DNA of 64,000 nt from Thamnaconus septentrionalis (lineage: Eukaryota; Chordata; Actinopteri; Tetraodontiformes; Monacanthidae), in contig CM020507.1 of the NCBI GenBank assembly GCA_009823395.1, forward strand, positions 9,624,001 to 9,688,000, given 5' to 3'. Shown here piece by piece: positions 39,121 to 64,000 of this stretch. Every line of letters begins with the position of its first letter. The stretch's first letter is position 1. The notes beneath the pieces were generated by a model that made no database searches, had not been told where the DNA came from, and worked only from the letters and a program-made list of their open reading frames with translations. Made by a program: the position numbers and the translations under genes.

Positions 39121-39158
39121 AGGGAGTTTCTGTGTCTGAATGGACACAGAAACTCCCT
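39121..39158. repeat. Perfect 16-bp inverted repeat, 6-base loop
   Basis: AGGGAGTTTCTGTGTC (39121-39136) is followed after TGAATG by its exact reverse complement (39143-39158). It lies in the long first intron of plekha2. It is too short for a typical microRNA precursor and no function is assigned. Confidence 0.7.
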
Positions 39159-40451
39159 CTAGTCTTGGTACTTTTACATAATATAGACAAAGTTTGGGTC
39201 ATTAGTGGTAGTTCTCTCTGCTCAGCACTACTTCGCTTGCTGTTCTTCCACCAGATGTTTTCTGATAACCGTAAAATGGTGTGTTGCGTGTGTGTAGGGT
39301 GTGCCAGGTCTGAGCGCTAGTATCTGTGTGAACTCTGTGGCATCATTTTGACTTTCCATTCCACCCCGAGTGTGTTCAGAGGGCTTTGCGGTGGTTTGTG
39401 TGTTTGACCTATTTCAGTGGCACAGCGATGCACCACTGAAAAGAAGCTTTACAGGCATCGGCGTCAGAAAGAACATGCAAGTGTGTCGCCCGTTGCTATG
39501 TGTCATTTATTTGCGTTTTGTTGTTGCCTGCTCTTTGTTGTATTGTGGAAATTCTGAGTGCTTCTGCTTCTTGTGTTGTTTTATGCCCACAAAGACCCTG
39601 TGTACACTCTGGAAAATGGCTTATTGGATTTACTCACAATCATATACTGCCCTTAACTTTTACTTTTGCCTAAACGCACAACCCGTAACTTCAAGAGTCT
39701 GTGGAAGAGGTAAGATAATGGAAGAATAGAAAGGAAGCACTGCTGCTAGTGGGTCTCGGCCATCAGTTGTGGTGGATGCAGATCCGCGATGAGACCGAAA
39801 TAGCTTCATGAGGATCGCGTCATAAACCCAACTCCTCCCATAATACCTTGTGCTGTTATGCACTGAAACAAAACTCTTCCCTTTATAAGGCCCCGTTCTC
39901 GGCTGCGTTACTCAAAGAGGCTGAGCTGAGAGTGAGTGAGTGCTGAGTCTCTCCAGCGCCGCCGTCATTCTCGTCGCATGGCATCGTCTTAATGAACACA
40001 TCTCGGCTGCGCTCCCTGACTTTTCCTCTCGTCTGCCCGCCGCAGCCGCCACCGCCGCTGCCGCTTTCCTCTGTGCCCAGTGGAAATGTGTGTGTGTGCA
40101 GATCTTGAGCGCAGTCTGTAATTTTTGGCTGTGTGGTGGAGGGCCTCAGCCTCAGCCTCGGGGCTTCAGGGTTTTTCTGCTCAGCCTCAATCACGTCACA
40201 TGAAAAACTGCTGAGTGGTGGCTGCTGCTGGCTGGTTTCTTTCTTCCTGTGTGTGTGAATGTGTGTGTATGTGTGTGTGAATGTGCTTAAACAGTAAATG
40301 AAAGATGGTTTATCCTGCCTATCTGCCTGCCTCTGCCTGTCCTACAAGAGGATCCTCTTGCTCCTTTTTCCCCCCGTGGTCCATCTAACCGGTGTCTCTT
40401 GTTGTTCCCTTCCCTCCCTCCTCCCCCTTCCACTGTGTGTTCTTCCAGTGA

Positions 40452-47505
<7,054 letters not shown>

Positions 47506-48620
47506 CCCCAAGCTGCTTTCCTGCTTTGAAAACAGAGAAAAATGAATGTGACTGGAGGGTGAGGGTGATGGCCGCTATGGACGCGATGCTGTGAACGCCT
47601 GCCTCGGCACTGTGGTGTTAATTCTAGGTCCCTGCGCTGACTGCGTGGGTGCATTATAAATGAAGGACCGGAGGAGTGTTGATATCAGGGCTGTGAGATA
47701 GTTCCAGGGAGTGTTTTAGGTGTAACCTCTTCTAAAAAAAAAAAAAAACTTGAATAATCTTTTTTTGTGCTCTTTATTTTTTTGTCGTCCATGCATGACT
47801 ATGGCACATGCTTTTAATCTGTTGCACTTAACTCCCTGGGGTGGACATCATTGTGTTAATCCAAACTTATACCCGCCTCCACTTTTAAGTATTCACAAGG
47901 AAGAGGTCACAAGAGCCCCGAGTTTTTATACTCTCCGCTCCTTTGCTTTTAGATTAGTGGATTTTACTCCGAAGCCCAGCAGTGTTCTTCCCCTCCTCAC
48001 ACCAGTTTTCCCCTCATTAAACAGCAACAAGCATTTGCCTATGTCATTTTAGGGTGTTTGGTACACTTGCTCATTGGCCAAACTAATCGAGGGTTTGTTG
48101 TATTCAGCTTTTATATGCTTTTTTTCCCTCCACACAGAGGACTTTTAACACAGGGCTTTATCCTCCGTGGCGTCCTATTCACAAGGTACCATGATATGAG
48201 AGTGATAGGCTTGATGGTACTTGTCATAGAATGTACTGCAAGCACTTGCAAATGTGACTTTCCCATTCCAGCGATATATAAAAATATACAGTATGTATAT
48301 GGGGAATATGTGCGACTTCTTCTGGTAATTTAATTGTAATTTGGCACTTTGCTTCTCTCATTTTGTACGAGTCTGTTTGTTCGCACGCCCACACGTGTGC
48401 GTTCCTGCACTCATGTTTGTGTATTTCTGTGTTTGATGTTACCGCTCCCTCTGAGGTTGTGCCTCAGATACTCTGTGCTGTTACATCAGTAGCGGTGCCT
48501 GTGCTCAGGTCACCCTCAAGACATCACTGATTCGGTACCACGTTCAGGCTGTGTGCACTTATCTGCCGGCTCACAATGTTCATTTTCTTTCTTGTACATT
48601 AAAAGAAAAAAATGCTTTTT
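47506..48620 (+). other. plekha2: plekha2 3' UTR
   Basis: Non-coding sequence after the stop codon, with ATTAAA at 48598-48603 as candidate polyadenylation signal. No other gene is seen. Confidence 0.5.
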
Positions 48621-51600
48621 ATTTGTCCAGTTTAGGTTGTTTTTAAAAGTCTCACGTCACAGTTGACCAACTGGTATGTTTGTCAAACTAACTCTGTTTG
48701 GCTGTTTTGAAGACAAGTGATTGTGATAAAACTTTTAACGTTCATCTGCACGGAAATGTCCAAAGGTTCAGAAGGTCGCAGCCAGCATGTCTGCCCTTTA
48801 ACACTTTCGCCTTAGGTGCGTGCACGCGATGTAGACACACAAACACCGGCCTGCCGATGCAGTGGCCGCGGGCCGTGTTAAGTGAAGTGTTTCGCACGTC
48901 CAGTGCAAAGGTCCGCTAAATGCTAAATTGCCTTAAAGTGCATCGTGACCTCCGTCCACTCCTTCCTCCACCTCCGAGCGCAGCTGTGTGGCTGCGGCAC
49001 CTGCGAGAGTCACGTGCCTTGACCAAACAGTTTAATTTGTCTCACAGTTTTTAAAACCACCAAAAAAGGCCCTGAGTGCCTGTGAAATGTCAGCTGTGTT
49101 GAAATTGCTTTTCCGTCTGCTGGAGGTCCTCAGGGTAGCAGGGGGAATCCACGCAACATGTGCAAGGCCCAGCGGTGATGAAAGTCGCATAAGTCGCGGA
49201 GACCCCAAGCGCTACGGGGGGGCCGTGGGAGTAGCTTTTAGTATATAATAACCTTTGGTAAGCCGCTTATATCTCTCTAGTTTCACTACATTTACATGTA
49301 TGTCATCAGGGGGGAGAATGCGTCTCTGAAGACGCTGTCGCTCGATGAGCCTCCTGGGTTGAATTTCTGGACAAACACGCTGCAAAGGTCACATAACACT
49401 TTAGTTTGACGCCTCTGAGTGACAGACAGCTCTGAAGGGCAGACAGACTGACAGACAGCTTCCTCTAAATGTTAATTTTCCCACTTGGTTGACTTTGCAG
49501 CAGTCTGCTCTTTTAACTCAGGCTCTTTTTGAAGATGTTGAAACTAGTGATTTGTCGCTCTGTGTGCTTCAGAATACTTTGCCAAGGGCTTTGTGTTTCT
49601 GTTACTTCTTTAACAATTTGGATCAGGTCATCAATAGTTAAAACATTTTATGTTATATAGTAATAATAGTTAATATATAATAGCTTCGTTTAAACGTACC
49701 AATTTTGTGTGTTATTTTTGTCTGGAAATAGTCACATTTGTCCTATAACTTTCTGCTAGTATTTGTGTTTGCAGTGCAAGACCGCCAGAGGGAGTTGCAG
49801 GACGTCACTTCATTTCGCCACATTGAAGGGCGCTGAGGCGATGAGTCCTGGCCGCAGGTTTGGGGTGACTCAAGACTCGGGAAGTCGCCTGCTTCTAGTG
49901 GTGGTGGAGATGGAGACAATTCAAACAAAGATTACTTTATTACTGAAAATGTCACTATCCTACATTCTTAACATAACGTCTAACGTTATGTCTGCTTCGC
50001 TAAGATCATTTCCTAACCTATTCACTCCTGCTATGTTCCCTTCAAAGTAAAAGAAAACCCAAATAATGGAATTGTAAATTGAAATAGTCTTATCACTATA
50101 TAAAATATATATTTTTATATAACAATCAGAATAAAGTAAACTACTAGTGGCAATGCCAATTTCCACTATATTTGCAATCAACACTTTACAAAGGTCCTGC
50201 ACATACAAAATTAACTTTATTGGGGTATTTTTTTGTCTCAAACCTGAAGATTCACTCCTTGTAAATGAGAAAAGTTCATCCCTTACTTCTTTGTCTTGCC
50301 AAACAAACACCCAAGGAAGGAAGTAGATGCCTATCACAAGGGGCGCTGATACCTTGATGCACCAAAACTCTCAGCCAGGGAGGTTGCTTCAGTCCTGCCT
50401 TGTTTTGTTTTTTTGTTTTGTTTATTTATCTCTTCCCAAACAAAAAAGTACAAGTTAAGGCATGAGGTTGAAACTTTTTGAAGGTGGTTATAAACAGTGG
50501 GCAAATATCCTGCTTTATGTTTTTTCTATAGTTTATTTCTTACAGATTTTTAAGGTTATTTTTGTTTGTTTGCATGTTGACATGCTATGCTGTGGAAGTC
50601 AGGGAAGAAAAAGTAATGGATCTTAATGGGGCGTTTATAACCGCTTAAAACTAACACAGTTCTGCAAAGAAGAAGAAGTGGTCCCAACTGAGAACCTGTG
50701 AGGTCATCCTAGTCTACCACCACCACCAGTCTGTTCTGTAAGGCAGCTTCACACAAAGTTTCACTTCTCTGCTCAAGTTTGCAGAGTAAGGACGAAAAAA
50801 GGATCTTCACATTTTCAGGGATCTCTTCCCCCGATGTGTGATGTGAAAACTTCTCACTTAGTTGCTGCTTAACCACTAACTGATGCCAAATGAAGGCCAA
50901 TTAACATCAAGCCAAGCCACATTGACAAACCTGAACAGGAGAGCATTGCCTTAGCCTGTGCAGAAAGACTCTCCCTCTCAGACAGCATGTAAAATGAAAT
51001 CCCATTAATGCGAAACAGGTTTTCCTCCTTCATCTGGACTTGGAGGCCTTCGTCTGGACTGCAGCCAACCCTCCACCCCACCCTCTCCGCTGTTCTCACA
51101 TGAGACCACCTTACAAACTGGAGGTTATGGAGGGGGGTCGGGGGGTGGAATGTATTTTGCCCTGTGTGATGTGATTGTTTGCAGAGGAATGGGTTGACCT
51201 TGCCCTGTAATGCCACACACACACGCAAGCACACGCTAGGACCCTGGCCGGGCTGGAGGTGTGTGAGACAGACCTGCTGAGTGCAGGAGTTCTGGGACCC
51301 CGTCACCACTTCCTGCAGACAGAGAACAGAGGATCCAGTCAGCTGAAGTCAGTGCGGGACAATAATGAGCCGTCCAGCCGCCACCACCGCCACCTCATTT
51401 CAGGTATTATTGGAACCTTCTCATGTTTCCACTGCATGCACAAGGCAACTGAGCAATAACATCCTGTAGGAGTTCCACAAGTTAAAAAAAATAACAATCA
51501 TTTTTTTGAACAATAAAAACTAAGTGTGATTTTTTAAAGTTTCATCCAGCAATGAAGAGTAACTTTCATTAGGAATATGTATGAATATCACTATTTATTT

Positions 51601-53640
51601 ATTTATTATTTAATACAGTTATTTATTTATTAATTTCATATGCACAAATATAATTTAATAAGTTTTCCAGTGAGATATTTTTACATCAAAGTTCTGGATG
51701 AATAACACCTTGATTGTTTTCATTGTTATCATCGCTTGAAACGTAAAGGCAGCTCATCTTAAAAATCTTTAATTAGTCTTAAAGGAAAAATGAAAAATGA
51801 AGACTTGATTTATTTCGTCATTTCAGACTTGAGCACAGTATTGAAATATTTCAGTAGTTATAATTTTGTATTGTTTATTGCGCGTATACTAATTCGTGTT
51901 ACGGGAAGTACGTTATTATTGAAGTATGATATTATTCGTGATATGATGATAATTAATATTTTTATTTTTCTCTCTAAAATGATCTCGAATCGAATAAAAA
52001 AAATAAATACTGTGTTCATTTTTCGATTATATTATCAACTTCTAACTGTTTCTCAGACGCTGTAGATTCACATCACAGCGACACGCCGTCCTACGCACAA
52101 ACAGCAATCGACCACATAAATATTCTATTAATAATTACTATGTAGACTGAAGACAATTATGAGTGAATACGGGATCTGAAATTACTTCAAATATTAAATA
52201 ATACTTCTTTAGGGAATTTGGGATCAATACGTTTAGTCTGTGAGCCTGGACGACAACCTGACACATTTTTTAACTATACCTGTTTGCATTGACCTACAGT
52301 TTAAAAACTAACAAAAAACAAAGTTAAATAAATCGCTATAGGAAACTTTGTTGGTATCCTCCCTCGGGGTTTATTTTGAATTGAAAGTACAGTAGGTCAA
52401 TTTGATTGGAGCGTGAATACACGCACTAAAACAGACCTCCGTGGCCGAGCACTCACGTTGCGAGAGCGGAACTTTATTGGCGGGGATTTAATATCGGCAT
52501 AAAGCGCAAAGAAAAAAAAATCCAACTGTAATCGAGGCTTTGTGGTAATATAGTGACATAATTAACAACGTAATAATAATATTATAAAGTACATCTGATG
52601 TTTTGAACGATTTCCATATAGGATGTGCATACATTTATTTATTTATTTATTTATTTATCTATTTATCTATCACAAGCTATATGGTGTCATTCCGGAGGGT
52701 CCAACGACTCAATTGAAGACCAAAATGAGATGTGACCAAGACCAAGGGGCCTTTTCGTGAACGACTGAAGATCATATTCTGTAAAACGATGAAGGCGAGC
52801 TAACAGCGCAAAAGACTGAGCAGAGGAGGCAGCAGGGGCCTGTGAAAGAGTCGGGACAGATCGTGCACGGTGGCCTCTCCGTGACCCCTCCAGCCCTCTC
52901 AACCCTGCACGTCTACGGTGATCACATTCTGCAGTAATCCAGTCAAAGTGATGCGCGCTCGCGTCAAGCCTCTCATGATGATGCTGCTGCTGCATGCAGC
53001 TATACTAAGTCTTTGTTGAGCTGTTGGTTGACAGAGGAAATGACTTTACACTGACCGTCAGAATGTAAAACAGCAGGACTATCTCGTTTAAATTTGTTGG
53101 GCCTCCGGGTAGAAGAAAAATCTACCCTGAGGTCTTTGGATTGTTGCCATCAAACGAACTTCAACATTTAATTCAGAACATGTCTAGCCTCTCCTTCTTT
53201 AACACTCAGTATAGGTGGAGTAAGTACTACAGTATCAGACAGAATCCATGTATCTTGGCTGAATTCCAGGAGGGGATATTAGGGTTCTATTGAAGTCTAT
53301 CATCATGTGCGGTGATTCGGCGCGATGAATGATGGATAAAAAGAGTTATCAAGTTATCAATCGATTGAGCGATGGTGATTCTGTGGAGGTCGGTGCGCGT
53401 CCTGGGGGTCTGCGCCCCCCCTGCGCGTGCACAGTCCATGGTTGTGTTTGTGTGTTTGTGATTGGCCCGCGTCACGGCAGTGATTTGGGCTGCGGGAAGC
53501 CTCGAGTACCGTGTCCGACCTATGAGGGAGCAGGGACGAGCGAAAGGGGGAGGGTGCAGTGCGCGAGGCGGACTCCATTTGGAACGATCGCCGGTCAAAT
53601 CGGGACTGCACTTCGAGTCAGCCGGGGTGATGAGAGGAGA
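48621..53640. other. Intergenic, plekha2 to tbx5b
   Basis: About 5 kb with no exon-like frame I can support. It holds AT-rich tracts (51590-51660), a (TTTA)n run (about 52632-52672), and near 53344-53359 a tandem AGTTATCA pair giving two GATA-type sites. It is the likely home of tbx5b regulatory elements, but I cannot mark any enhancer from sequence alone. Confidence 0.45.
52630..52672 (+). repeat. (TTTA)n tetranucleotide repeat
   Basis: Repeated TTTA with a TTTATC end in the plekha2-tbx5b interval. Confidence 0.8.
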
Positions 53641-53645
53641 GGCGA

Positions 53646-53651
53646 TATAAA
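53646..53651 (+). promoter_or_regulatory. tbx5b: TATA box of tbx5b
   Basis: TATAAA lies in GC-rich sequence and predicts initiation near 53676. The following exon-like leader ends at a donor after 53956. Confidence 0.55.
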
Positions 53652-53675
53652 GATCGCATCCGCTCTTTGAACCGA

Positions 53676-53956
53676 GGCTCCAGCGTCCAGCTCCTGCAGG
53701 GCGGCCGTGACCGTGACGGGGAGCAGCACCGGCCGAGGTGCGCGCGCAAGGAAGCGGACATCACTGGAGCAGCAGCGCCTGGTTTTTCCACAGCTGATGC
53801 GCGGGCGCGATGGATGTTTAAGGACTTACCAAATCCACGAGCGGCGGGAATTTGGACTTTTTCCTTTGAAATACACTTTTAGAAGAGCTCGACACGGGCG
53901 GGCGGGCTGCAGGATGAGCGCGTTCTGTGCACGGTGCGCGTGGCGGTGCATCTGAG
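53676..53956 (+). promoter_or_regulatory. tbx5b: tbx5b non-coding first exon (inferred)
   Basis: GC-rich leader between the predicted start site and a good donor (TGAG|GTAAAG). It contains short open frames but none joins the T-box frame. The next acceptor used by the coding model is at 54788. Confidence 0.5.
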
Positions 53957-54712
53957 GTAAAGCGCCATGTGGGAGATGCTGCGAAATAACATCATCTGTC
54001 CACAACACACGCACATGCCGAGCACAAGCCGTGTTTTAATGTCAGTGATGTGTACTTACCTAGCAGTTCACCCCTTGCTCTGCATGTTTACACTGCGGAG
54101 GCGTTAACTCAACTTATTGCCACTGCTTCAATAAGAACTATCAGTGGATTCTTGCAGCATTGACATTGTTTGCTGCAACGTAGTGTAAAATCTGACTGTT
54201 GTTTTTTTTCATATTTATTGGCAGTTGACATGTATTACAGTAGACTTCCTTTAGGGCCAAAAAAAACAACAAAAACATGTCAAAGTTCAAGTTCATTTAA
54301 GTTTCACTCGGGCTTTAAAGTACTTTGTACTGTGGTTATTGGATCAGTTAAACGTGTGATCTCTGTTATACGATGACCTAGTGAAATAGAGACTATCATT
54401 AGTGCTACGACATTATTGGTTATTTAGAAGAAGTGCATTGATTTATTGGATTTTATTTCATTTGAGACATGCGATAATTGTTTTTTCATTAGATAATAAT
54501 ATAATGAGTAATATGTTTTCCATGCTTTTTTGGTTTGGATAGATTGACCTCAATTTATCCAAGTGTTTAAGTGTTGAAATTCATATAATTACATGCTAAA
54601 CAAAAAGCTAATTTAGTAACGTAATATTAATTAAAAGAAATGTAATATTAATATAAATCTTTTTTCTAACAACAGGTCGTTAGTGGGATTTTTAAATAAC
54701 AATATTAACTTC

Positions 54713-54714
<2 letters not shown>

Positions 54715-54785
<71 letters not shown>
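54715..54785 (+). repeat. tbx5b: (TG)35 tract abutting the tbx5b acceptor
   Basis: About 35 TG units run directly into the CAG acceptor at 54788. No C/T tract lies between the repeat and the splice site. Confidence 0.9.
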
Positions 54786-54786
<1 letters not shown>

Positions 54787-54794
54787 AGAGGAGC

Positions 54795-63344
<8,550 letters not shown>

Positions 63345-63602
63345 CTGAGCCAGAGACGGGATGACCTCCACAAAAAACTAGGATAAGCGAAGAGAGATTC
63401 CTGCTCCCTGATGTACGGAAGAGGATCAGGGCCACAAGAAAAGAAAAAAACTAACAGAATTTTTTTTTTTCACATTTCCATTTTGAGAATGAAGTTGAAA
63501 TTTCAAGGAGAAAGTCGACGTAAAAAAGATGAAATTTCGTGAATAAAATTGAAATTTTGCAATTAATGTCAATGTGAAGTAAGTCATAATGTCAAGAATA
63601 AA
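63345..63602 (+). terminator. tbx5b: tbx5b 3' UTR and candidate polyadenylation signals
   Basis: AATAAA occurs at 63542-63547 and 63597-63602, about 200 and 255 bases after the stop. Both lie inside or at the edge of the inverted-repeat element starting near 63440, so the transcript end may be transposon-derived. Confidence 0.4.
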
Positions 63603-64000
63603 GTGCAAAGGCTCTGCGTGCAAGTCTAGTGGAGTACTTCAGTTTTCCTTTCCTCATTACTGTGGGTGAACTTTGTGGGCAACCTCCTCCAAGTTTATCT
63701 GTTTTTTTTTTCTTCTAAACAGACGTAAAGTTCGACACAGTCTTTTCAATGTCCTAATACTTATTACCGCACTGTGTTTGTGTGCCAGAAGAGTCAGGAT
63801 TTCCTTGTTACTAAACCCAGTTTTGAAGTACAATTCCACAAGTGGTTCCACAGAAGACAAGTTGTCAAGTGACAAAGGTGTGCGAGTACCATAAATTGAT
63901 TCATCATTAATCTCGAATTTCCTCTTGATTCAGAAAAAAATTTCGTCTTTTTTTACGTCGACTTTATTCACAAAATGTCGTCTTTTTTACGTTGACTTTC
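63440..64000. mobile_element. DNA-transposon relic with inverted-repeat ends (runs off the window)
   Basis: The segment near 63511-63548 (AAAGTCGACGTAAAAAAGA, then GAAATTTCGTGAATAAA) recurs inverted at 63939-63970 and again, imperfectly, at 63972-63999. These arms flank the ORF fragment at 63657-63875. The right end lies outside the window, so length and target duplication cannot be given. Confidence 0.6.
63657..63875 (-). pseudogene. Integrase/transposase-like N-terminal fragment
   Basis: A 72-codon frame on the - strand contains YFKTGFSNKEILTLLAHKHS followed by ISIRTLKRLCRTLRLFRRK. It resembles the N-terminal helix-turn-helix part of integrase-type transposon proteins common in fish genomes, from memory only. 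No catalytic domain follows; the frame stops within the element. It is a remnant, not a host gene. Confidence 0.45.

Noticed and set aside
49960..50337. 125-codon - strand frame between plekha2 and tbx5b
   Set aside because: Composition is AT-driven, no domain seen, no start context or splice sites of note.

Overview
This 64-kb window looks like nuclear DNA of a teleost fish. Genes are split into many short exons with GT-AG introns, long (TG)n, (AT)n and (CAG)n microsatellites are common, small DNA-transposon relics with terminal inverted repeats lie in introns, and the encoded proteins are clear vertebrate orthologues. Five genes run head to tail on the + strand. I assembled the gene models by hand from reading-phase-compatible exons and comparison with remembered vertebrate proteins; no alignment was run.

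Layout: (1) 1-12.2 kb, ddhd2, an intracellular phospholipase A1 (WWE-like, GxSxG lipase, SAM and DDHD regions; 16 coding exons, about 753 aa, plus one possible 32-aa cassette exon). (2) 13.7-31.8 kb, tacc1, a centrosomal coiled-coil protein with two well-supported first coding exons (14018 and 19856) that share splice phase, and a possible third N-terminus at 25939 encoding a membrane-anchor-like segment. (3) 32.5-35.1 kb, a three-exon Ly6/uPAR-type GPI-anchored surface protein with a histidine-rich linker. (4) 36.4-48.6 kb, plekha2 (TAPP2), a tandem PH-domain PI(3,4)P2 adaptor ending in a PDZ ligand. (5) 53.6 kb to the window end, tbx5, a T-box transcription factor. It is most likely the teleost tbx5b paralogue, because plekha2 rather than tbx3 lies immediately upstream and the T-box carries several substitutions at usually invariant sites.

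The ddhd2-tacc1-plekha2 block corresponds to the human 8p11 neighbourhood, whereas human TBX5 sits beside TBX3 on 12q24; their junction here is a fish-specific arrangement. The genes do not form a pathway. No RNA genes, CRISPR arrays or prokaryotic systems were seen.

The most interesting points are the extra tacc1 N-termini, the phase-compatible ddhd2 cassette exon, a (TG)35 tract abutting the acceptor of the first tbx5b coding exon, a transposon relic with an integrase-like ORF fragment just after the tbx5b stop codon that may supply its polyadenylation signals, and an 88-bp tandem duplication carrying two TATA boxes upstream of plekha2.
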